A DNA stretch of 41,798 bases. Origin: Akkermansia sp. (GTDB lineage Bacteria; Verrucomicrobiota; Verrucomicrobiia; Verrucomicrobiales; Akkermansiaceae). Positions 24,386 to 33,096 of this stretch are shown piece by piece. Below the pieces are notes generated by a model. It was not told where the DNA came from and made no database searches. It saw only the letters and a list, made by a program, of their open reading frames with translations. The first letter of the stretch is position 1. Every line of letters starts with the position of its first letter. The stretch covers positions 1 to 41,798 of the forward strand of contig NZ_JAJBTT010000047.1 in NCBI RefSeq assembly GCF_020860705.1, in the 5' to 3' direction. Both the position numbers and the translations under genes were made by a program.

Positions 24386-25183
24386 TCAGTCCCGTTTCCT
24401 TTTTCTGCGTCGTCCCCCGTGATTGGCGCTTTCCCCGTTCAAACGCTGCTGGAGGCGGAGCTTCCACTGGGGCACCTTTTCTTCCGTTTCAGCTGCATGA
24501 AAACCGTTCCCTTTCCGGCCTCTTTCCTGCCACGCACGCTCCTCCTGCGCCTCCTGCCTTTCCCGGCGCCGCTGTTCCTGAATTTCCGCCAATTTCTTGG
24601 CCCTCCGGATTTCTACCCGCTTGCTCACCTCCCCATGGGCGGAGGTCACGCGCCAGGGTCCGATGCGGCGGGGATACGTAATGGGCGCGCAAATCAGCTC
24701 CGCATCCAGAAAACGCATGGAGGCCACCAGCAGGTTTTTAACGTTTGCCAGCAGTCCTCCGTCCGTCCAGACGCCGCCCATGCCCATTTCCAGGAGAAAA
24801 GCCAGATGGAGCGTTTCCGCCTTCGAGGCGAGGATGGAAAATTCCCTCAGGGAGATGCCCTCCGCCGGCTCTTCCGCCGGGGCGGCCACGGAAGCCGCCC
24901 GGAGCAGGAACATCGTATCCCTGACCTTGCGGCTCAGGGCGCAGACCAGTTCCCCTACCTTGGGACGGGCGTCAAACCGGTAATCCTTCACTTCCACCAG
25001 CCACAGATCCCGGCGTTCCGGATGATACAGCAGGAAGTCCATCTCCTTGCATCCTCCGCAGAAATTCTGCGCCTGACGGGCATAATAGTCCGAGCATTCA
25101 ATGCGGCACACGACGTAGCCTTCATCGATCCAGAAACGGTGGACTCCCTCCACGTAATGAGCTTCTGACGGCTTATGACTCAT
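24386..25183 (-). CDS. PD-(D/E)XK nuclease-like protein paired with AAA ATPase
   Basis: 265 residues, starting inside the last codons of the ATPase gene (11-base overlap), so the two are translationally coupled. I do not recognise a named family. The N-terminal ~100 residues fit a PD-(D/E)XK core: Glu12 in a first helix (HYVEGVHRFW), Asp49 in KEMDFLLYH, Glu64-x-Lys66 in LWLVEVKDYR, then a helix (ELVCALSRKVRDTMFLL). Cys-rich FCGGCKE precedes the Asp. The middle (about 105-195) is mixed. The C-terminus is a charged helix (RRAKKLAEIQEQRRRERQE) ending in a basic tail GGRRRKRKRD, suited to nucleic-acid binding. A role as nuclease effector of the ATPase is inferred from these motifs and the coupling; it could also be a catalytically inert adaptor. 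Confidence 0.6.
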   Translation of the reverse strand: MSHKPSEAHYVEGVHRFWIDEGYVVCRIECSDYYARQAQNFCGGCKEMDFLLYHPERRDLWLVEVKDYRFDARPKVGELVCALSRKVRDTMFLLRAASVAAPAEEPAEGISLREFSILASKAETLHLAFLLEMGMGGVWTDGGLLANVKNLLVASMRFLDAELICAPITYPRRIGPWRVTSAHGEVSKRVEIRRAKKLAEIQEQRRRERQEAQEERAWQERGRKGNGFHAAETEEKVPQWKLRLQQRLNGESANHGGRRRKRKRD

Positions 25184-26249
25184 AGCTCAGCTTCAAATAC
25201 CTGTCCGCCTGCTCAATCTCCGCTTCAAGGGACTCGATCGGCCCCACATCCTCCAGGGATTCCCCCCAGGATACTCTCACTCCGGAACGCTCTCCCCTGG
25301 GAACGCTCATACCGAAAAATTTCCTCTGCACCATGGCATTGCGCGGTTCGGAAAGCTGAATCATCAGCTCCCGCAGCAGGAACAGGCTGTGGGAGGAAAG
25401 AATCACCTGCACCCCTGTTTTGGCAAGCCCCGTCAGGGTTTTCACCAGCACGGGGAGATGGGAGGCGTTCAGGTTCATTTCCGGCTCATCCCAGAATAGC
25501 ACGGACCCCCTCTTCACAGAACCGTTCCGGATCAGATAGCTCAGCGTGCCCAGCCGTTTAAAGCCTTCCGCCACCAGGCTCATTTCAATCAATTGCTGGC
25601 CGGGGCGCTGCAGAAAGAAACGCCCGTCACGCTTCACCACCTCTCCGCCAATGATCTTTTCCAGCCTGGCGACCACGCGCCCCGCGTCCGTACTGATGGG
25701 TTCCGCTGCCGCATCCGCATCCAGATAACGGCAGAGGTCCCAGCTGCCGCCGTCCAGAAACTCGGGAAACCTGCTTCCCACCTGCACAAAACTGGGATAA
25801 ATGGTCAGGACCTCCCGCGCCGCCAGAAACACCACCGGCACATTCAGGAAGCGCTGGGGCATTTCCTGAATGCTCAGACCTTCCTCCTCATGCCCTGCCT
25901 GAAAATCAAACACCAGGTTCCCCATTCCCTCCGGCACGCCTTCCCCTTCCATGGAGGCCTCCACACGGGCATGGGCGTTGCCGCGGTTCCGCGCCGTCAG
26001 TCCGGCCAGTCCGCGGGATGCAAACACCCGCATCAGGTCTTTCCTGAGCCGCTGTTCTTCCGCCCATTTCTCGGGCAGGGATTTTTTGCCCCCGTCCGCG
26101 CTCCATTTGGCTACGGTGTAGCACAATTTCAGCAAATGGCTTTTGCCGGAGTCATTGCCGCCCACCACCACATTGATCCCCGGAACAAACTCAAAATGTT
26201 CACTGCCGGGAAACACCGTCACGCCGCTCACCAGTAGGTCATGTATCAT
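25173..26249 (-). CDS. AAA ATPase of the AAA_15/AAA_21 (OLD/SMC-like) class
   Basis: 358 residues from the ATG at 26249; upstream frame extension carries no domain sequence. The start IHDLLVSGVTVFPGSEHFEF is the typical first strand of ABC/SMC-like ATPases. Walker A is GGNDSGKS (30-37), a signature-like SLVAEGFKRLG lies at 224-234, Walker B is VLFWDEPEMNL (250-260, Glu255), and an H-loop-like SSHS follows at 285-288. This class includes OLD, RecF and the ATPases of Gabija, PARIS, Septu and RloAB. It lacks the C-terminal TOPRIM nuclease of OLD proteins; the overlapping downstream gene, with a PD-(D/E)XK-like core, may fill that role in trans. Function unknown; DNA-triggered defence or repair is a reasonable hypothesis. 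Confidence 0.8.
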   Translation of the reverse strand: MIHDLLVSGVTVFPGSEHFEFVPGINVVVGGNDSGKSHLLKLCYTVAKWSADGGKKSLPEKWAEEQRLRKDLMRVFASRGLAGLTARNRGNAHARVEASMEGEGVPEGMGNLVFDFQAGHEEEGLSIQEMPQRFLNVPVVFLAAREVLTIYPSFVQVGSRFPEFLDGGSWDLCRYLDADAAAEPISTDAGRVVARLEKIIGGEVVKRDGRFFLQRPGQQLIEMSLVAEGFKRLGTLSYLIRNGSVKRGSVLFWDEPEMNLNASHLPVLVKTLTGLAKTGVQVILSSHSLFLLRELMIQLSEPRNAMVQRKFFGMSVPRGERSGVRVSWGESLEDVGPIESLEAEIEQADRYLKLSYES

Positions 26250-26522
26250 ACCGTTCCCAATGTAGCACAGAAGCGCATGCCGTAAATTACAAATGCCGCC
26301 AGCTTCCGTCACGAAAGACGACCTCCGGGAAAATTGAGAAAAACCGGAATAAAAGAAAGAAGGGGGCGAACCGGACAGCACAGCAAGAAGCGTCTCCCGG
26401 AAAACGTGGAAAAACACGGGCGGGCTCACCCTGACGCGCTACCCCCACCAAGACGCGGATGTCCCGGAAAGGCGGCGCATTTTAAGCTTCCCATTGACGG
26501 GCGCCTTATTAAAGTAGTCCGC

Positions 26523-27347
26523 ATGAGCACACGATGGACCACCGCCAGGGAATATACGGATATCAAGTATGAGACAACGGACGACGGCAGCATCGCAAAA
26601 ATCACGATCAACCGCCCCCACGTCCGCAACGCGTTCCGTCCCCAGACCGTGCACGAAATGCTCAACGCCCTCAACGCCGCGCATGAAGATCCCAAGGTGG
26701 GCGTGGTCATCCTGACCGGGGAAGGCCCGGACGCCTTCTGTTCCGGAGGCGACCAGAAAGTGCGCGGAAACGCCGGCTACATCGGGGAAGACGGCGTGCC
26801 CCGCCTGAACATCCTGGACGTTCAGCGCACCATCCGCACGATGCCCAAGCCCGTCGTCGCCATGGTGGCCGGCTACGCTATCGGCGGAGGCCACGTCCTC
26901 CATGTCGTCTGTGATCTCACCATCGCCGCGGACAACGCCAAATTCGGCCAGACAGGGCCGAAGGTGGGCTCCTTTGACGGCGGACTCGGTTCTTCCTACC
27001 TGGCGCGCATCGTGGGTCAGAAAAAGGCGCGGGAAATCTGGTACCTGTGCAGGCAGTATGATGCGCAGCAGGCGCTGGACATGGGACTGGTCAACACCGT
27101 GGTTCCCCTGGAGAAGCTGGAAGAGGAAACACTTTCCTGGTGCCGCCAGATGCTCCGGCACAGTCCCCTGGCGCTCCGCTGCCTGAAAGCCTCCCTGAAC
27201 GCGGACTGCGACGGGCAGATGGGCCTGCTGGACCTGGCCGGAAACGCCACCCTGCTCTACTACATGAGCGAGGAAGCCAAGGAAGGCAAAAACGCTTTCG
27301 TGGAAAAGCGCGCTCCGGATTTCTCCAAATTCCCCAGGCTCCCGTAA
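26523..27347 (+). CDS. menB: 1,4-dihydroxy-2-naphthoyl-CoA synthase MenB
   Basis: 274 residues from the ATG at 26523. It is a crotonase-fold enzyme with features specific to Men[17 protein letters not shown] near the N-terminus, [15 protein letters not shown] (oxyanion-hole segment), [39 protein letters not shown], and the C-terminal [21 protein letters not shown] that closes the active site. It cyclises o-succinylbenzoyl-CoA to DHNA-CoA in menaquinone biosynthesis. No other men gene lies in the window, so the pathway genes are dispersed or lie outside. It is divergent from the ATPase/nuclease pair and followed after 12 bases by a membrane protein gene, with which it may share an operon. Confidence 0.96.
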   Translation: MSTRWTTAREYTDIKYETTDDGSIAKITINRPHVRNAFRPQTVHEMLNALNAAHEDPKVGVVILTGEGPDAFCSGGDQKVRGNAGYIGEDGVPRLNILDVQRTIRTMPKPVVAMVAGYAIGGGHVLHVVCDLTIAADNAKFGQTGPKVGSFDGGLGSSYLARIVGQKKAREIWYLCRQYDAQQALDMGLVNTVVPLEKLEEETLSWCRQMLRHSPLALRCLKASLNADCDGQMGLLDLAGNATLLYYMSEEAKEGKNAFVEKRAPDFSKFPRLP

Positions 27348-27359
27348 TTCCCCAGCACC

Positions 27360-28190
27360 ATGTCCCCCTCCTCCGACAACGAAAATTCCCTCCGGAACGA
27401 TTCCAACAGCAGGGAAGCCCTGCGCGGCCTGCCGGAACATGAAAACATCGTGGAACATTTCTACGATCCGGAGGAGCAGGCCGGCGAGGAGAAGCCCGTT
27501 CGTGAAAAAACGCCTTTTTCCCTGATCGGCAATCTTATTTTCCTGTTCACCATCGCCATTCTGGCGGCTATTTCCTGGCTGGTTTATTCCTCCTGGTGCC
27601 CGCAGAACACGGCTGACCTGCCCGGTTTCCGCCAAAAGGAGAACGCCCCGGACATCCCCAAAATCCTGAAGCAGGCCATCAACAGGGACGCCTCCGTTTC
27701 CTTTTCGGAAGAAGACATCAACCGCTACCTGGCTTCTTCCGTCCGCCCCCAGCAACACGGGGTCATGGCCATCTTCGCCACCAATCCGGCCGTAGGCGTC
27801 CGGCTGCACGGCGGCAAGACACAGCCGGACGGCACGGTGGGGGAAGGCTGCATGGAAATCATCATTGAACGTTATACGGGCATCGAATCCCGCCAGACGA
27901 TTTCCCTGTTCCTGACACCCTTCCAGTCCATGGACCCGCACAACTACATGGCAGTGCAGACCCGCTTTGAATTCTACAATGACGAGACCCTGCCGGGGGG
28001 CATCCATGTGGGGGGCACCATCGGCAGCATTTCCGTTCCCCAGGGCTACATGATCTTTCTCCTTCCCGCGTTTGAAAACCTGCTCCAGGCCTACCTGCCG
28101 CTCGTCCACATGATCGAGGAAAGCGGCATGGGCATCCACATCAGTGAAGGAAGGCTGAACCTGACGCCCCCGCAAAAACGCACGCTTTAA
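27360..28190 (+). CDS. Single-span membrane protein of unknown function
   Basis: 276 residues. The first ~50 are acidic and polar (SDNENSLRNDSNSREALR), followed by one clear membrane span at about 53-75 (IGNLIFLFTIAILAAISWLVYSS) and a ~200-residue domain, probably periplasmic, beginning after PGFRQKENAPDIPKILKQAI. That domain has SFSEEDINRYLASSVRP and a later beta-rich part (VGEGCMEIIIERYTG, NYMAVQTRFEFYNDE, GGIHVGGTIGSISVPQGYM). The pattern of an initial helix with EEDINRYLAS followed by beta strands resembles membrane-anchored lipid-binding or assembly proteins, but I do not recognise the family. It starts 12 bases after menB and probably shares its transcript. Confidence 0.65.
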   Translation: MSPSSDNENSLRNDSNSREALRGLPEHENIVEHFYDPEEQAGEEKPVREKTPFSLIGNLIFLFTIAILAAISWLVYSSWCPQNTADLPGFRQKENAPDIPKILKQAINRDASVSFSEEDINRYLASSVRPQQHGVMAIFATNPAVGVRLHGGKTQPDGTVGEGCMEIIIERYTGIESRQTISLFLTPFQSMDPHNYMAVQTRFEFYNDETLPGGIHVGGTIGSISVPQGYMIFLLPAFENLLQAYLPLVHMIEESGMGIHISEGRLNLTPPQKRTL

Positions 28191-28228
28191 CGGAGAGGTC
28201 GCAGGATTATTAAAGTTACTAAATACTA

Positions 28229-28266
28229 AATATCAAAGACTAATTTAAACTTTCGTCTTTAATATT
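28229..28266. terminator. AT-rich stem-loop between convergent genes (possible bidirectional terminator)
   Basis: AATATCAAAGAC (28229-28240) pairs with GTCTTTAATATT (28255-28266) with one mismatch. It is in the 82-base AT-rich gap between two convergent genes. There is no long T-run next to it on either strand, so the call is tentative. Confidence 0.35.
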
Positions 28267-28272
28267 CCGTAT

Positions 28273-29229
28273 CTAGTCTTTTTCCAGATCCCGGACCATC
28301 AGGGTCATGTATTCTTCCGGCCAGGAATGGATAATCTGGCCCGCGTCATTGAAAACCGCCACCAGGCGAATGGAATCCCGGCCGTCCGAAAGCACCAGCA
28401 CGGTTTCATCCTCTTCAAAATCGTACCTGGGTTTTCCCAGCTTGAATGCCGCATTTCTCTGATCCGTTTTCAACCAGGAGCGCGCCTGTTCCATCGTCAG
28501 TCCCCGCAGGGAGCGGGCATTCCTGAAAACACGCCGCGCCGCATTCATGGCCTCAGGGGTGGAGACCACCATGCCGTCCCGGAACGGACGGGTTGCCCAC
28601 ATGCGGTCAATATCCCGGTCCAGAGCGCCGCCCATTCCTCCGGAAAGGAGAAATACCGCTGCCGGCCAGATCAAAAGAACGGATACTACCCATATCGTCA
28701 GACGTTTACGGCTTTTGGAAAGCGCTGCAATGCCCTGGGCGATCTTCCCCCATTTTTCCACCAGCTCTTCATCCGCCTGCCCGAACAGGAAGTTCACCTG
28801 CCTGGGTTCAATGCCGTTCCGCAGTTCCGCCACCGTCTTTCCCCTTTCCGGGGCCAGGTCTTCCAGTGTGGGGCCTCCCTTCACAAAATGATGGAAGATT
28901 TTAGGCCACAGCACGGGGATGACCGCAAACCGGATCGTAAGCAGAACCAAGCTGCCCACCAGGCAACCGCTTACGAACAGCACGTCAAACGAGCGGCTGA
29001 AAAAATAGTCCGGATTCCACATCCAGATAAAAGGCGCGGCCAGATAAATCCCCAGGGCAAACAGGCACCACGACCACACCACGGCTGAAAAACGGCTGAC
29101 CGCCACGATCACACCCAGCAGAAACAAAAAGGCGCCCACGGCAATTCCCCACGGGAATGTTCCGTAAATGGCGGACAGAAAAGCCAGAATCATCAACGCC
29201 ATACCCACGGGCTGCCGAACTTTTTGCAT
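28273..29229 (-). CDS. Multi-span membrane protein of unknown function
   Basis: 318 residues. Hydrophobic segments lie at about 8-45 (two spans: MALMILAFLSAIYG, IAVGAFLFLLGVIVAV), 48-70, 82-105, and again at about 178-198 (LTIWVVSVLLIWPAAVFLLSG). Between the fourth and fifth segments is a charged cytosolic-type stretch (DLAPERGKTVAELRNGIEPRQVNF). After the last span comes a ~115-residue soluble domain that ends DSIRLVAVFNDAGQIIHSWPEEYM. Short motifs in that domain, RGLTMEQARSWLKTD and the NDAGQIIHSW strand, look like a small alpha/beta module, but no family is recognised. It converges on the 27360-28190 gene and is 88 bases downstream of the TolC-like gene on the same strand. Confidence 0.62.
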   Translation of the reverse strand: MQKVRQPVGMALMILAFLSAIYGTFPWGIAVGAFLFLLGVIVAVSRFSAVVWSWCLFALGIYLAAPFIWMWNPDYFFSRSFDVLFVSGCLVGSLVLLTIRFAVIPVLWPKIFHHFVKGGPTLEDLAPERGKTVAELRNGIEPRQVNFLFGQADEELVEKWGKIAQGIAALSKSRKRLTIWVVSVLLIWPAAVFLLSGGMGGALDRDIDRMWATRPFRDGMVVSTPEAMNAARRVFRNARSLRGLTMEQARSWLKTDQRNAAFKLGKPRYDFEEDETVLVLSDGRDSIRLVAVFNDAGQIIHSWPEEYMTLMVRDLEKD

Positions 29230-29317
29230 ATCCGGACCCTAGCACAAGCTCTTGAAGGCATCAAGAAGGGAAGCCGCCGCAGTCACACAGGGGCGCACTC
29301 TTTCACTTCCTGTGACC

Positions 29318-30607
29318 TTATTTCAACCAGCCGTATTCCATGATGAGGGCCGCTTCCACTTCCGCGTTTTTAGCGGCTTCCGAATCCAGATCGTGGTAGA
29401 TTGCCTGAAGATCCTTGCGCTGCTGCAAGTATTCCTCCCCGGAAAAAGCCAGGCGCTTTTTCAGGAAAGCGGCTTTCTTCCTGTAGTAGGACTGCCAGCT
29501 TTCAAATTCATCACGGCTCTTGATCAGAGCCTCCACCTTCTCCCGGCGCTCCACCAGGCGCATGCGCATTTTCTTTTCCAAGATTTTATGATTCTCACGC
29601 GCATTCCGGTACTGGTTCCACACATCCAGGCGCGTATCCAGCTGCTCCTTCAGGCTCATGTTGACCTGCATGTCTCCAGCCCCGGCAAAGAAGCCGGAAT
29701 AAGTGCCGCCTGATCCGGAGAAAAGGGAAGGACTGTAAAAGTTGATGTCCATGGATGGGAAGAAACGCATCTTGACGTTCAGCACGCTCAGGCGGGACGC
29801 CTCCAGTTCCATCGCCATGATGGAGACTACCAGAAAATCCAGCTTGCGGCAGGCTTTGCGGTAAGCTGCCCAACTGATGCGCGGCACCGTGGAGGGTTCC
29901 ACGAACCACCGGGCGCTCATGTCCCCGAATAACGCGACAAACGCCTTGGAGATGTCCTTTCTGGTTTTCTCCCATTCCCGGTCAGCCTTGGCCCGCTGGG
30001 TACCGTCGTCGTCAAAGGGAATGCTATCCAGGGCATTCTGGCGGGAACGCAGCGCGTTATCATATAAAAGCACCTGGCGGTAAAGCTGGGAAACCAGCTC
30101 TCTTTTCTTCATTTCCAGCATATTCCTGGAGGCATATACGGAAGCCTTGGCGGAATAATAGTCAAAGGGGACCTGGGTGAGGGACGGCATGTTGAAGAGA
30201 ATGTTGGTATGGTATTCCATGTCCCGCGCGCTCATGCTGGACAGGCCGCTGATGTCCCGGGTCATCATCAGGTCCAGATTTACTCCGGGAATGATCTGAG
30301 TAAATACCCTTTTTACGGACCACTCCGCCTGCTGGAGATTCAGCTGTGATTCCTTCAGCTCCAAATTATTGTCCATCATCATCTTGATGGCTGCATCCCA
30401 GGAGATGGTGCGCTCCGGCAGCTGCTCCCAGCGAGGCTCCGCATCAATCTGCTTCATCATCTCCCTGGTCTTCTCCTCCATATGGCGATTCACGGAACAT
30501 GACGCCGGCAGCAAAAAGAGGAAACACAAGAAACTTATGCTCAGCCACTGCCGGACGGCAGCCATCGGCAGCGGAACCGTGCCGGCCGGGTGTAACAGAG
30601 GAGCCAT
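29318..30607 (-). CDS. TolC-like outer-membrane efflux protein, probable lipoprotein
   Basis: 429 residues from the ATG at 30607, preceded by GGAAG four bases upstream; an in-frame ATG at 30565 is an alternative. The signal segment ends LFLLPASC, a near-lipobox with Pro at -3. The mature protein has the heptad-rich, alanine-poor helices of outer-membrane efflux proteins: SWDAAIKMMMDNNLELKESQLNLQQAEW near residues 70-100, and NQYRNARENHKILEKKMRMRLVERREKVEALIKSRDEFESW in the second half, with short PGVNLDLMM and FPSMDINFYSP strands at the equivalent barrel positions. OEP proteins form trimeric channels joined to a periplasmic adaptor and inner-membrane pump. It is divergent from the adaptor-ATPase-permease operon at 30761-34201 and is its likely outer-membrane partner. 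Confidence 0.78.
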   Translation of the reverse strand: MAPLLHPAGTVPLPMAAVRQWLSISFLCFLFLLPASCSVNRHMEEKTREMMKQIDAEPRWEQLPERTISWDAAIKMMMDNNLELKESQLNLQQAEWSVKRVFTQIIPGVNLDLMMTRDISGLSSMSARDMEYHTNILFNMPSLTQVPFDYYSAKASVYASRNMLEMKKRELVSQLYRQVLLYDNALRSRQNALDSIPFDDDGTQRAKADREWEKTRKDISKAFVALFGDMSARWFVEPSTVPRISWAAYRKACRKLDFLVVSIMAMELEASRLSVLNVKMRFFPSMDINFYSPSLFSGSGGTYSGFFAGAGDMQVNMSLKEQLDTRLDVWNQYRNARENHKILEKKMRMRLVERREKVEALIKSRDEFESWQSYYRKKAAFLKKRLAFSGEEYLQQRKDLQAIYHDLDSEAAKNAEVEAALIMEYGWLK

Positions 30608-30621
30608 AAATCTTCCGGGGA

Positions 30622-30648
30622 TTTTTACGGCACCCTTTCAAAAGTCAA
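30622..30648 (-). promoter_or_regulatory. Putative promoter of the TolC-like gene
   Basis: Minus strand TTGACT (30648-30643), 15-base spacer, TAAAAA (30627-30622), about 15 bases before the ATG at 30607. The spacing is short and the -10 box weak. Confidence 0.3.
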
Positions 30649-30708
30649 GCCATAAAGCATTCCGCACGCCTCACTGCGCAAGCTTGAAAGATCAAAAGAA
30701 TTTCATGA

Positions 30709-30737
30709 TTGACGGGTACGATAAAAACAGATAGCCT
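30709..30737 (+). promoter_or_regulatory. Putative promoter of the lipoprotein-ABC export operon
   Basis: TTGACG (30709-30714), 17-base spacer, TAGCCT (30732-30737), 23 bases before the lipoprotein ATG at 30761. The same TTGACG -35 hexamer occurs before the lipoprotein genes at 34278 and 35098-35616. Confidence 0.42.
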
Positions 30738-30760
30738 ACTTTAAAGTTCAATATTCGTTT

Positions 30761-31366
30761 ATGACCACTTCGTCCCGCAACCGCACCATTGCCTTTCTCT
30801 CCCTCACTGCTGTAGCCATCGGCTTCATTTCCTGCGGCGGCAGCGGAACAGATGGTTCCTCCCAGCTGGGCGTGGGGCAGGTTCTCGTGCTTTCATCCAA
30901 TCCGGAATATGAAAACTTGCCTGAAGGAGATGCTTTCCGTCATGCCTTCACCCTTTTCGCCACCGGAACCGGCACCGATACCATGCCGCTCCTGTTCAAC
31001 AACACGACTACCAGTATCCCCACCTCCACCGGAGGCGCCGGAAACGGCAATCCCACAATAGTCATCTTCCGCAGAAACGGCACGTCCGGCACCCTTTCCA
31101 CCAGCGCTACCGTTTCCTCAAACGTCATCACGCGTCCCGGCCCGGTCCAGAGCTATGAGTTCGTACAGGTGTCCATCAACAGTACGCTGACTTTTGACAC
31201 CGCCGACGATCCCTACAACAAAATTGTCACTGGTACGGCCAAATACCGCCTTATAACCCAGGGCAGCACCAATTCCTCCAATCCTGGCAAATTCGACACA
31301 GGAGAAACCTTTCTGGACGGAGGCACCGTGACCATTTATCCGTCTGCGGACTATGTCGGCAAATAA
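30761..31366 (+). CDS. CGGSG lipoprotein, first gene of the ABC export operon
   Basis: 201 residues starting MTTSSRNRTIAFLSLTAVAI. The signal peptide ends IGFISC (Cys26), a slightly unusual lipobox with Phe at -3, and is followed by the GGSGTDGSS tether seen on other lipoproteins in this window. The mature domain is rich in Thr, Ser, Asn and Gly and in alternating beta-type sequence (HAFTLFATGTGTDTMPLLFNN, YEFVQVSINSTLTFD, GTAKYRLITQG), with no catalytic motif visible. The stop is only 3 bases from the start of the adaptor gene, so it is translated from the same mRNA as adaptor, ATPase and permease. It could be a pump subunit or a cargo of the system; which one is not shown by sequence. Confidence 0.68.
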   Translation: MTTSSRNRTIAFLSLTAVAIGFISCGGSGTDGSSQLGVGQVLVLSSNPEYENLPEGDAFRHAFTLFATGTGTDTMPLLFNNTTTSIPTSTGGAGNGNPTIVIFRRNGTSGTLSTSATVSSNVITRPGPVQSYEFVQVSINSTLTFDTADDPYNKIVTGTAKYRLITQGSTNSSNPGKFDTGETFLDGGTVTIYPSADYVGK

Positions 31367-31369
31367 CCA

Positions 31370-32467
31370 GTGAGATTGAAAATCCACCGTTCAGCGGGCC
31401 GCGTTCCTTCCGGATTCCCTGCCTTGACAGGGTGGATCGCGGGAATAGCGGCCTTTTTTTGCATCCCGGCCCTCGCCCGGGCGGAGGAAACTCCCGCCCC
31501 TGCACTGCAGGAGGCTGTACCGGCTGTCCGCGTCTTCATCATGCAGATGCAGGCCCAGATCACGCCCGAACGCATCCGCACCTTCGTCATGCCGGCCGCC
31601 GGGCATGTCAACAACTGGTTGCCTGACAGAACCCGGGAACAAAAAGACGCCATCATCGCCACCGTGAATGAGGAGGATATGGAACTCAAGCGGAAGGAGC
31701 TTGAAATCCAGATTCTGAAGGACAAGACGGCCAAGCGGGATGAAATCGTGGCTCTCCGGAAACAACTGGAGGAAATCAATTTCTATGCGGGGCTGACACC
31801 GGAGGAAAAACGCTGGCACGACAAAAAGAACCCCTCCGACAAGGAAGCCGTCCAATCCCTCAAGGAAAAAATCTCCCTGGCGGAAAAGGAGCTGGAACTC
31901 ATCGACATCAAACCCCGCCGGGACTTTGAAAAAGAGGAGGAAAATTACGTGCTCCGCATGCCTTTTGACGGCAGGCTGCAATACCAGTTCACCCTGCCGG
32001 CGGACGAAGCACAGCCTGTTTACCTGGAACCTTCCACCCCCATCGCCACCGTTTGTGACGACTCCGCCTACTACATCACCGTTTCCATCTCCAACCCGGA
32101 CCTGACGCGTCTGGATCCCTCCACCCTGCGGGTGGAGATTCCCCTGGCCAACGGAGGCTCCATGTCCGGAATCTTTTCCCACAAGAGGGTGGAGAAAAAC
32201 CCGTCCACCGGGGGCAACATCCTGGCCTATTTCTTCAAACTTCCGCCTGCGCAGCACGACGATGCCCACGGCATGATCGGCTCCAACTGCACCGCCCGGC
32301 TGTACTACGTCCCCAACACGCCGGTCATTCTTCTGGATAAAATGGCTCTTGCCTCTTCTCCCGCGGCCAAAACCAGCGCATCCTGGCAGGAGCTTTTGGA
32401 AGCCGTCCATCCGGAATATGAACTCATCCTGGAAGGGGAAAGCCAACTGATAGCCCGCAAAAAATGA
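31370..32467 (+). CDS. Periplasmic adaptor (HlyD/MacA-like membrane-fusion protein)
   Basis: 365 residues from a GTG at 31370, three bases after the preceding stop; no other start lies near. A signal peptide ends about ALARAEET. Residues about 100-190 form an alpha-helical hairpin with heptad-like charge (EDMELKRKELEIQILKDKTAKRDEIVALRKQLEE, then AVQSLKEKISLAEKELELIDIK). The flanking MPFDGRLQYQ resembles the lipoyl-return strand of HlyD/MacA adaptors, followed by a beta-rich part (TPIATVCDDSAYYITVSISNPD). Adaptors of this type bridge an inner-membrane pump to a TolC-like channel. The first lipoyl half is less obvious than usual. The gene overlaps the ATPase gene by four bases (ATGA), and a TolC-like gene is divergent upstream. 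Confidence 0.72.
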   Translation: MRLKIHRSAGRVPSGFPALTGWIAGIAAFFCIPALARAEETPAPALQEAVPAVRVFIMQMQAQITPERIRTFVMPAAGHVNNWLPDRTREQKDAIIATVNEEDMELKRKELEIQILKDKTAKRDEIVALRKQLEEINFYAGLTPEEKRWHDKKNPSDKEAVQSLKEKISLAEKELELIDIKPRRDFEKEEENYVLRMPFDGRLQYQFTLPADEAQPVYLEPSTPIATVCDDSAYYITVSISNPDLTRLDPSTLRVEIPLANGGSMSGIFSHKRVEKNPSTGGNILAYFFKLPPAQHDDAHGMIGSNCTARLYYVPNTPVILLDKMALASSPAAKTSASWQELLEAVHPEYELILEGESQLIARKK

Positions 32468-33096
32468 AACTCGTTTGTGAGGCTGTCTGTTTCGGCTACA
32501 CGAAAGGAAGCCTGATTTTTGACAACTATTCACGCACCTTCCGTTCCGGCATCACCATCCTGAAGGGATATTCCGGCTGCGGAAAAACCACGCTGCTCAA
32601 AATCCTGGCCGGCTATCTCCATATCCGTTCGGGACGCATCGTCACTCCGCACGGCGTCCCCCTTTCCAACACAAAATACCGTAGGAAAGAAGTCAGCTAC
32701 ATGTTCCAGGGCATCAACCTGCTGCCCCTGGCCAGCGTGGAACGCAATCTCCAGCTGTGTGCGGAAATGGCCATGCTGCCCAAAAGGGAATGGAAGGAAC
32801 GGTCCTCCCGGCTGATTGAACAACTGGGCCTGGGCGACCTGCGCCACAAAAAGGCCGGAACGCTCTCCGGAGGACAGGCCCAGCGCGCAGCCCTTGCCAG
32901 AACCTTGATGAAAGACTCTTCCATCCTCCTGCTGGATGAACCCACTTCAGGACTTGACGATACCAACACAGGCATCATCAAGGATCTCATCGCCACCCAA
33001 ACGGCTGATAAAATCTGCATTGTCAGCACGCACGATTCCCGGCTTCTGGATATAGCCCATGAAATCATTGATTTTAACGCTCCTGTATCTCTTTAA
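32464..33096 (+). CDS. ABC transporter ATPase, MacB/LolD-like
   Basis: 210 residues, short for the class but complete: Walker A GYSGCGKT (35-42), Q-loop Gln82 in YMFQGINLLP, signature LSGGQ (134-138), Walker B SILLLDEP (153-160) and H-loop His190 in VSTHD. The domain ends at the H-loop region with about 20 residues after it, so it is a minimal ATPase. It starts four bases before the end of the adaptor gene and runs 38 bases into the permease frame, which shows tight coupling. It energises the permease encoded next, giving a MacAB-like pump with ATPase and permease on separate chains. Confidence 0.92.
   Translation: MKLVCEAVCFGYTKGSLIFDNYSRTFRSGITILKGYSGCGKTTLLKILAGYLHIRSGRIVTPHGVPLSNTKYRRKEVSYMFQGINLLPLASVERNLQLCAEMAMLPKREWKERSSRLIEQLGLGDLRHKKAGTLSGGQAQRAALARTLMKDSSILLLDEPTSGLDDTNTGIIKDLIATQTADKICIVSTHDSRLLDIAHEIIDFNAPVSL

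Noticed and set aside
26495..26500. TTGACG just upstream of menB as a -35 box
   Set aside because: At 16-17 bases the -10 position would fall at or past the ATG and has no TAnnnT match.
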